Assembly (NCBI RefSeq): GCF_949769225.1
Contig: NZ_CATKPB010000005.1
Reading direction: 5' to 3' (one strand)
Length of the DNA: 64,000 bases
DNA from: Peptoniphilus_A genitalis
Lineage (GTDB): Bacteria; Bacillota; Clostridia; Tissierellales; Peptoniphilaceae
The notes under the pieces were generated by a model. That model saw only the letters and a list, made by a program, of their open reading frames with translations. It was not told the origin of the DNA and searched no databases. Position 1 is the stretch's first letter. Each line of letters begins with the position of its first letter. A program made the position numbers and the translations under genes. Shown piece after piece: positions 8,503 through 17,049 of this stretch.

Positions 8503-9387
8503 TTAAAATTCAGAAGCTTCCTTGAGACAAGAAAAATGGGTTGACTCTAGCTTTTCATTAAAAACTGTTCTCTCTATAATATTTTTTATTATTAGATCTA
8601 ATTCTTTGTTTTCTCTATAGTCGGCAGGTGCAAAATATTTTATTCTATTGTCCTTAATCATCCTATAAACTTTCTCTTTAGAGTGGTCGGGATTATAAAC
8701 TCCTACAGAAAATCCACCATAAGTGTTTACTAACTTCATGCATGGAATATCAGTGTCGCTATCTCCAATATAAATTATATTTCTAAAGGGAACCCTAATC
8801 TCATCAGGTGGAAAATAATCATTTATACCTGGATCGTTAATATCTAAAGTTCCCTTCTGAATTCTAAAAAGAAACTGAGTTTTGTTTGTGTAGTTAACTA
8901 CTTGAGCTGGCCATCTCGCTATACCCTTGTCATCAAAGTAAAAGGAGCTTGCATAAATTTTTTCAAACTCACCATTTTTTGCAATTTCTGTCCCTTCAAT
9001 CATCTCTTTAATTCCAGAGGATATTATATAATGCTCTATAAGAACTCCTCTCTTTAACCCATAATCTCTGATACGTTTAAACCAATCATTAACTCCTGAA
9101 AACAATTGAACTTCAGCTCCATAAGCCTCCAAAGTTTTTCTATCTAACTTATGATGATCTTTAAGCTCGTTTACCATCATATACATATAAGACAAGTTCT
9201 CATCCATATCATTGTCTGCTGCCATCCCATTTGATTTATTCCAGAATTCTTCTACTTCATAACCTAAAGATTGAATATATCCCTGTGCCTGCATCTCATT
9301 AGGTGTCAGGGTCTTATCAAAATCATAGCATATAGCAATGACAGGAAGTTCTTCCTTATGTTTTCTTAAATAATCTCTATCACTCAT
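8503..9387 (-). CDS. HAD-superfamily phosphatase
   Basis: This is a cytoplasmic haloacid-dehalogenase-type hydrolase of 294 residues; the substrate is unknown. Motif I is CYDFDKTLT (nucleophile Asp and acid/base Asp, near residues 22-24), motif II is probably IISSG, and motif IV is YIGDSDTDIPCMK. The long helical cap between residues 30 and 110 resembles phosphoserine-phosphatase-like HADs. It appears as a single gene between the NfeD unit and the terminator of yqeY. The upstream region 9388-9466 is AT-rich with no convincing promoter. Confidence 0.85.
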   Translation of the reverse strand: MSDRDYLRKHKEELPVIAICYDFDKTLTPNEMQAQGYIQSLGYEVEEFWNKSNGMAADNDMDENLSYMYMMVNELKDHHKLDRKTLEAYGAEVQLFSGVNDWFKRIRDYGLKRGVLIEHYIISSGIKEMIEGTEIAKNGEFEKIYASSFYFDDKGIARWPAQVVNYTNKTQFLFRIQKGTLDINDPGINDYFPPDEIRVPFRNIIYIGDSDTDIPCMKLVNTYGGFSVGVYNPDHSKEKVYRMIKDNRIKYFAPADYRENKELDLIIKNIIERTVFNEKLESTHFSCLKEASEF

Positions 9388-9466
9388 AAATGTCTCCTTA
9401 CTAGTAAAATATAAAAATCAATTTCTAACATTTTAAAGTTTAACTTTGAAAATCAAAAAAATTGTA

Positions 9467-9497
9467 AAAAAAAACCCAGGGAAATTCCCCGAGTTTT
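9467..9497 (-). terminator. Intrinsic terminator after rpsU-yqeY
   Basis: On the minus strand a stem built around CGGGGAA and TTTCCCTGGG is followed by nine T. It starts at the stop codon of the yqeY-like gene. Confidence 0.75.
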
Positions 9498-9939
9498 AAT
9501 TTAATAATTCTTTGGCGATAGCATTAACTTGCTTACCATCTGCCTTGCCCTTAATTAATGGCATGACATTTTTCATTAATTTTCCAATATCCTTCATTGA
9601 TGTTATTTCATTTTCGTCAATTACTTTTTTTATGATTCCTTTTAATTCTTCATCTGATAATTGCTCAGGTAAGTAATCAAGTAATATTTCAATTTCTTGG
9701 TTTGTATGTTCAACCAAGTCTTCTCTATTACCCTTTTTAAATTCCTCAATTGACGATTTTTTTTCTTTTAGCTGCTTGCCAATGATATTTTCAATATCAC
9801 TGTCATCAAGCTCAACTCGTTCATCTACTTCTTTTTGTTTAATAGCTGCACGAACCATGGTGATAACATCTTTTCGAAGTTTATCTTTATTTTTCATAGC
9901 ATCCTTTAGGTCTGCCATGAGTCTCTCTTTTAGAGACAT
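9496..9939 (-). CDS. GatB/YqeY-domain protein
   Basis: This is a small helical protein of the YqeY family, sharing the C-terminal tRNA-binding-like domain of GatB; its exact role is unknown. The 147 residues begin MSLKERLMADLKDAMKNKD, the canonical YqeY N-terminus, and include LDYLPEQLSDEELKGII and a C-terminal GKADGKQVNAIAKELL. The start is the ATG at 9939 behind GAGGGTG. A longer open frame reads upstream through the rpsU end and is not used. It lies 13 bases after rpsU, the usual Firmicutes pair. Confidence 0.93.
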   Translation of the reverse strand: MSLKERLMADLKDAMKNKDKLRKDVITMVRAAIKQKEVDERVELDDSDIENIIGKQLKEKKSSIEEFKKGNREDLVEHTNQEIEILLDYLPEQLSDEELKGIIKKVIDENEITSMKDIGKLMKNVMPLIKGKADGKQVNAIAKELLN

Positions 9940-9952
9940 AAGAACACCCTCT

Positions 9953-10132
9953 TTAATATCTGTGTTTTTTTCTGCGTGCCTCTTCGGATTTTTTCTTCCT
10001 TCTAACACTTGGTTTTTCGTAATGTTCTCTTTTTCTTACTTCTTTGAGAACTCCACTAGTGGCACATTGTCTTTTGAATCTTTTAAGAGCATTGTCTAAA
10101 GATTCATTTTCACCAACCCTGATTTCGGACAT
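9953..10132 (-). CDS. rpsU: 30S ribosomal protein S21
   Basis: S21 is a small basic protein of the 30S subunit near the anti-Shine-Dalgarno region. The 59 residues start MSEIRVGENESLDNALKRFK and continue with CATSGVLKEVRKREHYEKPS, then a Lys/Arg-rich tail, an unmistakable S21. An AGGAGG site lies eight bases before the ATG at 10132. Its own promoter and a GC-rich leader hairpin lie upstream, and yqeY follows. Confidence 0.97.
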   Translation of the reverse strand: MSEIRVGENESLDNALKRFKRQCATSGVLKEVRKREHYEKPSVRRKKKSEEARRKKHRY

Positions 10133-10161
10133 TTTTTAACCTCCTCTCGTAGAAAAGAGTA

Positions 10162-10175
10162 TGGCCTCGCGGCCA
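10162..10175 (-). promoter_or_regulatory. GC-rich hairpin in the rpsU leader
   Basis: TGGCC-TCGC-GGCCA forms a five-base-pair hairpin with a four-base loop in the predicted 5' leader of rpsU, between promoter and ribosome binding site. It is the only GC block in an AT-rich region. It could stabilise the transcript or be a ribosomal-protein leader; no known leader family was recognised. Confidence 0.4.
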
Positions 10176-10185
10176 ATTTAGGTTT

Positions 10186-10214
10186 ATTATACTCTATAAA
10201 TCCCAAAACTTCAA
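10186..10214 (-). promoter_or_regulatory. Promoter for rpsU-yqeY
   Basis: On the minus strand TTGAAG, 17 bases, TATAAT: a perfect -10 and a 4/6 -35 with ideal spacing, about 50 bases before the S21 start. Confidence 0.75.
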
Positions 10215-10317
10215 TAAAATTTTTCTATTTTGATCTTTAATTATTCCTATGAAAAGTTTTCAGTTTTATTTAAAATTATATGCCTTCATCAGTAAGATTT
10301 TTAGGCTCATTATTTTT

Positions 10318-11046
10318 TTACTTATCTTTATTCACCCTATAAGTTATACCTATAACAGAAGCAGAAATTAAAATCTTTATTAGTATTAAGCCCATAAATT
10401 GCCAAGAAAGTGGATTTAAAATTACATCTCCCAAAAGGGTACTAATAATAACTCCAATTGATGCTCCTAGTAGTGATGAAGTTATATACTTTATGTAGTT
10501 GGTCTTACAGGCACCAAAGTAGAAGCTAAGAATATCGCAGGGAAACCATCCAATAAGTCTTATTAGAAAGCTTGCTAGAAATTCATTTTTCTTTTGCATT
10601 TCTATTAGCTGTTTAAGCTTTGGATATTTTTTTCTTAAATAATCCATCTCCTCTGTCCCAGACCATCTTCCCAATATAAAAGGTATTGTAAGTGTAATTG
10701 ATAGACCAAGATAATTTATTAATACTGCCTTTAGTGGTTCAAAGATAATTCCACTTGCAAGATAAAGAGACCCTATTGGGACTATTATTGTAAGACTCTT
10801 TACTGCAAAAAGGCTAAAAAGAGAAATTATAGATTTTATAGGATTTCCACTAGCACTTTCTACTATAGAATCAATGGGCATATTTCCGCTTCGATTAAAA
10901 ATCAAAAGTATAATTATGGACAAAAAAGAAATCAGGGCAACAATCTGAATCTTTCTGAATCTATTTTTTACATTTTTTTCACTTTCACTTAAGTCTATAT
11001 TTTCTTCATCTTCAAACTTTTTTAATTTTTCTTTTATGATTTTCAT
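10318..11046 (-). CDS. TVP38/TMEM64-family (DedA-like) membrane protein
   Basis: A polytopic membrane protein of 242 residues in the TVP38/VTT family, proteins linked to lipid scrambling or transport; no substrate can be assigned. After a charged N-terminus it has spans near residues 33-50, 75-98, 105-125 and two more at the C-terminus. The conserved VTT-like segment is ASFLIRLIGWFPCDILSFYFGA, with the preceding GRWSG. It starts four bases after the patatin-like phospholipase gene, so both probably act on membrane lipid in one operon (inference). Confidence 0.85.
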   Translation of the reverse strand: MKIIKEKLKKFEDEENIDLSESEKNVKNRFRKIQIVALISFLSIIILLIFNRSGNMPIDSIVESASGNPIKSIISLFSLFAVKSLTIIVPIGSLYLASGIIFEPLKAVLINYLGLSITLTIPFILGRWSGTEEMDYLRKKYPKLKQLIEMQKKNEFLASFLIRLIGWFPCDILSFYFGACKTNYIKYITSSLLGASIGVIISTLLGDVILNPLSWQFMGLILIKILISASVIGITYRVNKDK

Positions 11047-11050
11047 TTCA

Positions 11051-11902
11051 TCAACTCTTATTTATATTTTCCAAGCTTAAGACTTTTTTTGCGTCCCTTC
11101 TCCCCATTTCATATAAATTCTCTAACTGTTCATGGTCTTGACTAAGAGTTTTTAAATTTCCTATGTCACTTGGTGCAACAATTATTATTTTGTTTTCTTT
11201 TTCAAGTTCAATAGCTTCCCTGAGACTTTGGTTGTAAACTTCATATCTTTTTGCAAAAGTTTTTGAAAGTCTTGGGTAGTTTCTCCTAAGTATTCTAACA
11301 AACTTTTTGTCTTTTCTCTTTTCCCTAAAGAAATTCTTAGGTCTTGTAAGTATAAGAATCACCTTATCACAACCTGCTTCAAAGGCTCTTTTAAAAGGTA
11401 TTGGGTCTGACAGACCTCCATCAAAATAGGGAACCTTATTTATGACGTAAGGCTTACAAAGGACTGGAACACAACATGATGCTTTAATTGGATCATATTC
11501 ATCAATAATAAGGTCATTCTTATTAAAATATTTTGGCCTTCCTGTTCTAGCATCTGTTGCAACTATTTCAAATTCCATGGGGTTTTCCATCATAGTTTTA
11601 TAGTCAAGTGGATTTTCTCCATTTGATGCACTTAAGTCCGAATAAATATAATCTAAATCAATATATGAACCCGTTTTTAAATAATTTTTTAAGCTCATAT
11701 ATTCTTTTCTAAAAGCATAATTATTATAGAAAACAAAATTTCTTCTTGGTTGCTTGGCAAGAAATGATGCACCATTAGCAGCTCCAGCAGACACTCCAAT
11801 AAAGTAGTCACCGCTTATGCCCTCTTCCATTAAATGATCAAAAACTCCTGCCCCATAAATCCCACGTGTTCCTCCACCAACATCAACAAATCCTAATTTC
11901 AT
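11051..11902 (-). CDS. Patatin-like phospholipase
   Basis: This is a lipid acyl hydrolase with a Ser-Asp dyad. The oxyanion glycine loop is DVGGGTRGIYGAG (residues 7-19), the nucleophile motif is GVSAG with Ser38, and the catalytic Asp is in DGG (Asp161). Its 283 residues resemble bacterial patatins of the RssA/YjjU type. There is no signal peptide, so it probably acts at the inner face of the membrane. It is followed after four bases by a TVP38 protein. Its promoter contains a perfect palindrome. Confidence 0.92.
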   Translation of the reverse strand: MKLGFVDVGGGTRGIYGAGVFDHLMEEGISGDYFIGVSAGAANGASFLAKQPRRNFVFYNNYAFRKEYMSLKNYLKTGSYIDLDYIYSDLSASNGENPLDYKTMMENPMEFEIVATDARTGRPKYFNKNDLIIDEYDPIKASCCVPVLCKPYVINKVPYFDGGLSDPIPFKRAFEAGCDKVILILTRPKNFFREKRKDKKFVRILRRNYPRLSKTFAKRYEVYNQSLREAIELEKENKIIIVAPSDIGNLKTLSQDHEQLENLYEMGRRDAKKVLSLENINKS

Positions 11903-11959
11903 AAATAATCTTCCTTCTTTAAAAATCTATTTTTTAAAATTAATAATTACATTAAGTAT

Positions 11960-11990
11960 ATTACACAAACACAGTGTTTAATAGTGTCAA
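11960..11990 (-). promoter_or_regulatory. Promoter with internal palindrome for the patatin operon
   Basis: On the minus strand TTGACA (11990-11985) and TGTAAT (11965-11960) are 19 bases apart. The spacer contains the 13-base palindrome AAACACTGTGTTT at 11967-11979, a good candidate operator for a repressor. Confidence 0.5.
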
Positions 11991-12067
11991 AATTTAAAAC
12001 TCTTACAATTTCTTACAAATAAAATTATTACAAAAAATTTTTAGAATTTTCAATTTAAAAGACCTAA

Positions 12068-12098
12068 TAAAAAAAGCCAGGACATTTATCCCGGCTTT
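12068..12098 (-). terminator. Intrinsic terminator after the HIT gene
   Basis: On the minus strand AAAGCCGGGA and TCCTGGCTTT pair around a six-base loop, followed by seven T, 15 bases after the HIT-protein stop. Confidence 0.85.
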
Positions 12099-12112
12099 AG
12101 TAAAAATTTTTA

Positions 12113-12451
12113 TCAACCTGGTGGCCAATTTAAACTTCTTCCTCCAAGTACATGGAAATGAAGGTGATCTACAGTTTGACCTCCGTCTTCTTTGCAATTG
12201 TTTACGATTCTGTAACCCTTAGTGAGACCTTCCTCAGCACAAAGTTTCTTTGCAACTAAGAAGATGTGACCTATAAGCTCTTTGTGGTTTTCATCTAGAT
12301 CATCTGCTGATGATATATGTTCCTTTGGAACGATTAAAAAATGAGTAGGTGCTTGTGGGTCTATGTCTCTAAAAGCATACACAAGTTCATCTTCATAAAG
12401 TTTTGTTGAAGGAATTTCTCCCTTGATTATTTTACAAAATAAACAGTCCAT
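12113..12451 (-). CDS. HIT-family nucleotide hydrolase (HinT-like)
   Basis: A small cytoplasmic histidine-triad protein that hydrolyses nucleoside phosphoramidates or adenylates. The 112 residues start MDCLFCKIIKGEIPSTKLYE, with a zinc-type CxxC. They carry the HxHxH active site as HLHFHVLGG near residue 100 and end in the HinT-like WPPG. It is the last gene of the unit that starts with prmA and is followed by a terminator. Confidence 0.95.
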   Translation of the reverse strand: MDCLFCKIIKGEIPSTKLYEDELVYAFRDIDPQAPTHFLIVPKEHISSADDLDENHKELIGHIFLVAKKLCAEEGLTKGYRIVNNCKEDGGQTVDHLHFHVLGGRSLNWPPG

Positions 12452-12453
12452 CC

Positions 12454-12837
12454 TTACCTCCTTTTGGCTTCAACATCTTTGCAGAGTTCATTCCACTGAC
12501 ATTCTCCACAAATTTCTTCTCGCCTATTCTTTGAAAATATTATATCACAGGCAAGCTTTTTTATGTCTTTCCATGAATAAATTTCATCTTGAGATAGATT
12601 TAAAAACTCTAAAACTCTTTTGTCGTAAGACTTAACTAAGTCGTCATTCTTGCAATTATGTCCAAGGTTTTCTGGACAAGGTCCACAAATATCATCAAGA
12701 TCAGCTAGTATTTTAACCTCTGGGTTCTCTTTTAGTTCCTTTAAAACTCTTGTCATATTTTTTGAAAAGTCATCACTATATCCCTCGCCTACAAAGTTTT
12801 CTGTGCACAAGAGGTGATGAGCTCTTATCTTTAACAT
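12454..12837 (-). CDS. DUF1284-family cysteine-rich protein
   Basis: A 127-residue protein that matches the DUF1284 pattern: it starts MLKIRAHHLLCTENFVG and holds clustered cysteines in CGPCPENLGHNC and EICGECQWNELC. The Cys and His arrangement suggests a metal or iron-sulfur site, but no function is established. Its ATG directly follows the mtaB stop and it precedes the HIT gene by two bases, so it is co-transcribed with rRNA and tRNA modification enzymes. Confidence 0.8.
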   Translation of the reverse strand: MLKIRAHHLLCTENFVGEGYSDDFSKNMTRVLKELKENPEVKILADLDDICGPCPENLGHNCKNDDLVKSYDKRVLEFLNLSQDEIYSWKDIKKLACDIIFSKNRREEICGECQWNELCKDVEAKRR

Positions 12838-14136
12838 TTAATCACCAAGAACTTCACAATTTGCAATTTCGCCCGTGTCTAAAATTTTTACTTTTTTGAT
12901 TTTATTAGTAAGATCTTCATGAGACTTAGCCTTGACCCTGATGTAGTTAGTTGTGTAACCATAATATACTCCATCATGTTCTTCTTCAAATAAAACTGAC
13001 TGTGTCGTCTTCATATTTTCTCTCTCAAAAATCTCTTGATATTCTTCACCAAGAGCAATTAATTTTTCAGATCTTTCTTTTTTAACATTTCCGTCAATTT
13101 GATTTTTCATGACAGCTGCCTTTGTGTTTTTTCTCTTTGAATATTTGAAGACGTGAATCCTTGAGAAGCCAACTTCTTTTACAATCTTCATTGAATCTTC
13201 AAAGTCTTCTTGGCTTTCTCCAGGAAATCCAACAATTATATCTGTTGTAAGCCCTGCATGAGGCATATACTTCCTGATGATATTCGCCTTTTCAATGTAA
13301 TCTTCACGAGTGTATCGTCTATTCATGGCTTTAAGGATATTGTTTGATCCACTTTGAAGAGAAAGATGGAAGTGGTCACATAACTTTCCAGTCTTAACTG
13401 CCCTTTCCATAAAGTCATCTGTTATAATAAGTGGCTCAACAGATGAAAGTCTTATTCTCTCAATTCCATCAACTTCTGCAATGGCTTCTATTAGGTCAAT
13501 TAATCTCATATCTCCAAGGTCCATTCCAAAGGAACCAATGTGAATTCCTGTTAATACAATTTCCTTGAATCCCCTATCAGCAAGGGTCCTTGCTTCTCTA
13601 ACTGAGTCTTCAATTGTCCTGGACCTAATAGGTCCCCTTGCAAAGGGAATGATGCAATAGGTACAAAATCTGTTGCACCCATCTTGTACCTTCATGTAGG
13701 CACGTGTCCTATTGTTACTATCAAAATTTGTTGTGTTGGCAAATTCACGAACATTTTTTAAGTCCTTAACAATGTTTATCTTTTCATTGTTTTTCTTTGA
13801 CTCTTCTATTAAGTCTACAATTCTATTTCTATCTGTTGTTCCAACGACAACATCAACTCCCTCAATGCTTTTAACTTCCTCGGGAGAAACTTGTGAATAA
13901 CAACCCACAACTGCAACAACTGAGTTTGGATTATTCTTCTTAGATTTTCTAATGAATTGTCTTGATTTTCTATCTGATAAATTTGTAACTGTGCAAGTAT
14001 TAACTATATAAACATCACTAAAGTCATCATTTTCAACTTGTCTATATCCCCTACTTTCAAAGAGTTCGCTCATGGCTTCTGATTCGTATTGGTTAACCTT
14101 GCAGCCAAGAGTTAAAATTGAAAAAGTTTTTTCCAT
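12838..14136 (-). CDS. mtaB: tRNA t6A37 methylthiotransferase MtaB
   Basis: A radical SAM enzyme that converts t6A to ms2t6A at position 37 of tRNAs reading ANN codons. Its 432 residues carry the three domains of the family: an N-terminal MTTase domain with Fe-S cysteines in TLGCKVNQYESE, VNTCTVT and VVGCYSQ; the radical SAM core with GCNRFCTYCIIPFARG; and a C-terminal TRAM domain. GFPGESQEDF is standard. The gene sits in the conserved prmA-rsmE-mtaB order, overlapping rsmE by one base. Confidence 0.96.
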   Translation of the reverse strand: MEKTFSILTLGCKVNQYESEAMSELFESRGYRQVENDDFSDVYIVNTCTVTNLSDRKSRQFIRKSKKNNPNSVVAVVGCYSQVSPEEVKSIEGVDVVVGTTDRNRIVDLIEESKKNNEKINIVKDLKNVREFANTTNFDSNNRTRAYMKVQDGCNRFCTYCIIPFARGPIRSRTIEDSVREARTLADRGFKEIVLTGIHIGSFGMDLGDMRLIDLIEAIAEVDGIERIRLSSVEPLIITDDFMERAVKTGKLCDHFHLSLQSGSNNILKAMNRRYTREDYIEKANIIRKYMPHAGLTTDIIVGFPGESQEDFEDSMKIVKEVGFSRIHVFKYSKRKNTKAAVMKNQIDGNVKKERSEKLIALGEEYQEIFERENMKTTQSVLFEEEHDGVYYGYTTNYIRVKAKSHEDLTNKIKKVKILDTGEIANCEVLGD

Positions 14137-14825
14137 TACTCACACTCCTTTGCGTGTATTATATAAAAAGAAGCTGTTATAGCTGCAGTCTCTGCTCGGA
14201 GAATTCTCCTGCCAAGTCCTACTTTTTTAGCTTCACTTAATAATTCAAGTTCTCTTTCTGATATGCCACCTTCTGGTCCAATAACAAGTCCTATGTTTTT
14301 ACTAAGAGCCTTTGTTATATCTCCCAATTGTATCTTATCTTCATCTTCATAACATAAAACTAAATCGCCAGAAAAATTTAAAATATCATCTGTCTTTATT
14401 ATGTCATGAACCATAGGTATGACATCTCGTTTTGATTGCTTTGCAGCTGATTCCACAATTTTTTGAAATCTTTCCAATTTCTTTTCTTTTTTCTTGGAAA
14501 TATCTGAGATAGACCTGTCCATAATAACAGGATAAAAATCACTAACTCCAATTTCTGTGGCATGCCTTAAAACATCTTCAGACTTATTATTTTTTAAAAT
14601 CCCAAAAAATAGGGAGAGTCTAACCTTAGATTCATTGGATTCTAGTACTTCCCCAAGATTTTTTATTTTTTCATCTTCATAAGCAAAAGAAAAAATACCA
14701 TCCTCAAAAACAACTTGAAAGGCTTCCCCGTCCTTTATCCTTATTACATTTTTTAAGTGGTGAAGAGTTTCTTCTTTTAAATTCGTATTGCCTTGGAATT
14801 CTCTATCTTCAAAAAATCTATACAT
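14136..14825 (-). CDS. rsmE: 16S rRNA m3U1498 methyltransferase RsmE
   Basis: A SPOUT methyltransferase that methylates U1498 of 16S rRNA. The C-terminal knot motifs are present as LVIGPEGGISERELELL and LGRRILRAETAAI, and the N-terminal PUA-like part includes EETLHHLKNVIRIKDGE. Its 229 residues are slightly short but within the normal range. It overlaps prmA by eight bases and mtaB by one base, so translation is coupled. Confidence 0.95.
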   Translation of the reverse strand: MYRFFEDREFQGNTNLKEETLHHLKNVIRIKDGEAFQVVFEDGIFSFAYEDEKIKNLGEVLESNESKVRLSLFFGILKNNKSEDVLRHATEIGVSDFYPVIMDRSISDISKKKEKKLERFQKIVESAAKQSKRDVIPMVHDIIKTDDILNFSGDLVLCYEDEDKIQLGDITKALSKNIGLVIGPEGGISERELELLSEAKKVGLGRRILRAETAAITASFYIIHAKECE

Positions 14826-15723
14826 TTAATCTTCCTACAATGGCAACCCAATTATTTTTTTCTAACTCGTCAATAATTTCAAATCCATTTTCTTTTAGGG
14901 CATCAATAACCATTTGCCTTCTCTCTTTTATAATTCCTGAAGTTATAAAAATTCCACCCTTATCCATGTGGTTCTTAAGATTTTTAATTTCATCAACAAT
15001 TATCTCTGCAATTATGTTGGAAACAATTAAGTCGGCTCTTCCCTTTACAACATCAAGTAGATTTCCTTTTTTTATTTCCATCTTGTCTTCAAGATTATTT
15101 AGATCTGCATTTTCATGTGAAGCATCAATACACTTGTCATCAATATCAACAGCAAGTGCCCTCTTTGCTCCAAGTTTTATACCAGCTATGGCAAGAATCC
15201 CTGACCCGCAACCTATATCAAAGATCTCGTCATCTTTCTTTACATATCTCTCTAAAAGTTCAAGGCACATATAAGTTGATTCATGAGTTCCTGTACCAAA
15301 AGCCATGCCAGGATTTATTTTAATTACTATTCTCTTGTCATTGTCATAAGCTTCCCACTCAGGAACAATAGCAAGCTTTTCACCAATTTCTAGTGGCTTG
15401 TAATATTTTTTCCAATTATTCGCCCAGTCTTCGTCGTCCTTTTCTTCTAAAAGACATTGTCCAAGATTTTTTTCATTTAGCTCAGCCTTTAAATTATTTG
15501 CATCTTCCATATTTTCTGGATAAACCCTAAGAGCAAACACACCTTCCTTTGAATTTAAAAGAGGGTAATCAATAAAGTCCCAGTCCTTTTCATCTTGGTC
15601 TAGCTCATCCACTATATCGCTAGAAATTTCTTCTGTCGTATAAATTCCATAGTCAAATAGAATTCCTTCAATGATATCTTTTTTATCCTTTGAAGTATTT
15701 ATTGTCATTTCAATGTATTTCAT
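14818..15723 (-). CDS. prmA: Ribosomal protein L11 methyltransferase PrmA
   Basis: PrmA trimethylates ribosomal protein L11. About 301 residues: an N-terminal substrate-recognition domain, then a class I methyltransferase fold with NPGMAFGTGTHESTYMCLEL, the SAM loop DIGCGSGILAIAGIKLGA, and the catalytic-loop segment LIVSNIIAEI. It is the first gene of a unit with its own promoter after the dnaJ terminator, with GGTGA before the ATG. Confidence 0.96.
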   Translation of the reverse strand: MKYIEMTINTSKDKKDIIEGILFDYGIYTTEEISSDIVDELDQDEKDWDFIDYPLLNSKEGVFALRVYPENMEDANNLKAELNEKNLGQCLLEEKDDEDWANNWKKYYKPLEIGEKLAIVPEWEAYDNDKRIVIKINPGMAFGTGTHESTYMCLELLERYVKKDDEIFDIGCGSGILAIAGIKLGAKRALAVDIDDKCIDASHENADLNNLEDKMEIKKGNLLDVVKGRADLIVSNIIAEIIVDEIKNLKNHMDKGGIFITSGIIKERRQMVIDALKENGFEIIDELEKNNWVAIVGRLNV

Positions 15724-15739
15724 CTAATCACCTTGTTTC

Positions 15740-15768
15740 ATTATATTATAGATAATTTCTTTATACAA
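15740..15768 (-). promoter_or_regulatory. Promoter for prmA-rsmE-mtaB-DUF1284-HIT
   Basis: On the minus strand TTGTAT, 17 bases, TATAAT, located between the dnaJ terminator and prmA. It gives the modification-enzyme genes a transcription start independent of heat-shock control. Confidence 0.7.
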
Positions 15769-15774
15769 TTTAAA

Positions 15775-15799
15775 AAATGCGAATCAATGATCCGCATTA
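15775..15799 (-). terminator. Intrinsic terminator after dnaJ
   Basis: On the minus strand AATGCGGATC and GATTCGCATT pair imperfectly around a short loop, followed by a T run. It overlaps the dnaJ stop codon. Confidence 0.65.
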
Positions 15800-16927
15800 A
15801 TCAAATAATTTCTTTAACTTATCTAAGAATGATTTTTTATTTTCTGCAACTTCTGGCTCAGTTTCTCTTAAGTCTTCAAGAAGTTTTCTTTGTTCGTCGC
15901 TAACCTTTTTTGGAATTATAATATCTACCTTGAAGAAGAGGTCTCCTCTTTGTTTATCTCTATTGACATAAGGAACTCCTTCTCCCTTTAGTCTAAAGAC
16001 TGTTCCGCCTGTAGTCCCTTTAGGAATATCATAGTCAACAATTTTCTCAAGAGTTGGTACTTTAATCTTTGCTCCAAGGACTGCATCCGAATAAGAAATT
16101 GGAATATTTAGGTAGATGTCATTGCCTTCTCTCTTGAAAACTGCGTCTGATCTAACCCTAATATAGACGAAGATGTCTCCATTTTCGCCACCATTTTCAC
16201 CAACAGAACCTTGATTCCTAAGTGAAATTATGTTTCCAGTGTCAACTCCCCTAGGGATGTTGACTTTTAACTTCTTAGTTCTTACCTTACTTCCTCTTCC
16301 ACCGCATTCTTTACATGGCTCTTCTATAACTTCGCCTGTTCCATTACAGTCTTCACAAGCTGAAGTCCTAACAAACCTTCCAAAAGGTGTGCTTTGTTCT
16401 GAAGTAACTTGACCTGAACCATGACAAGTTTCACAAGTATGCTTTTCACTTCCTGGTTCCATCTTGCTGCCATGACAATGGGAACACTCTTCCCTAACCT
16501 TAACAGAAATTTCTTTTTCCACTCCAAATATTGCTTCAAAGAAATCAAGGGTTACGTCTACTCTTGCATCAGGTCCCTTCTTTGGCATGTCTTTTCTGTT
16601 TGCGTATTCATATCTATTGGATCTTGAGCCGCCAAAAATATCAAATATGTCATCAAAGATATCTGAGAAACCTCCAAAGCCACTTCCTCCAGATCCACCC
16701 ATGTTGCCCTTAAGTCCTTCTTCGCCATAGACATCGTAGATTTGTCTTTTTTCATCATCTGCTAGAACTTCATAGGCATAGGATATTTCTTTAAACTTTG
16801 CCTCAGCAACTTCATCTCCTGGATTTAGATCAGGGTGATACTTTTTAGCAAGCTTCTTATAAGATCTCTTTAACTCTTCTTTAGTTACATTTTTTTCAAC
16901 TTCAAGAATTTCATAAAAATTTCTCAT
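15797..16927 (-). CDS. dnaJ: Chaperone protein DnaJ
   Basis: DnaJ is the J-domain co-chaperone that delivers substrates to DnaK and stimulates its ATPase. About 376 residues: a J domain with HPD in KKYHPDLNPGD, a Gly/Phe-rich linker, four CxxCxGxG zinc repeats (CSHCHGSK, CETCHGSG, CEDCNGTG, CKECGGRG) and a C-terminal substrate domain. It is therefore a full type I DnaJ. The start is the ATG at 16927 behind GAGGTGG; an upstream TTG at 16939 lies inside that site. A terminator separates it from dnaK, so it may have its own promoter in 16940-17050, though I see no convincing one. Confidence 0.97.
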   Translation of the reverse strand: MRNFYEILEVEKNVTKEELKRSYKKLAKKYHPDLNPGDEVAEAKFKEISYAYEVLADDEKRQIYDVYGEEGLKGNMGGSGGSGFGGFSDIFDDIFDIFGGSRSNRYEYANRKDMPKKGPDARVDVTLDFFEAIFGVEKEISVKVREECSHCHGSKMEPGSEKHTCETCHGSGQVTSEQSTPFGRFVRTSACEDCNGTGEVIEEPCKECGGRGSKVRTKKLKVNIPRGVDTGNIISLRNQGSVGENGGENGDIFVYIRVRSDAVFKREGNDIYLNIPISYSDAVLGAKIKVPTLEKIVDYDIPKGTTGGTVFRLKGEGVPYVNRDKQRGDLFFKVDIIIPKKVSDEQRKLLEDLRETEPEVAENKKSFLDKLKKLFD

Positions 16928-17049
16928 CTTCCACCTCAATAGTTCTATATTCTAATATAAAAACTAGAAAAAATAAAGCTAAATTCAAATTTTAAAAGAT
17001 ATTTGAGTGTAAAAAATTAATTTATCAAATACAATATAATTTTCTACAT

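Noticed and set aside
12003..12197. A 64-codon minus-strand frame over the HIT 3' end and terminator
   Set aside because: It crosses the terminator hairpin, is a shifted frame of the HIT gene and has no ribosome binding site.
13712..13900. Plus-strand open frames inside mtaB, dnaK, prmA, pepD and other minus-strand genes
   Set aside because: They are shadows of strongly supported coding regions, lack ribosome binding sites and read as Ser/Leu/Phe-rich nonsense.
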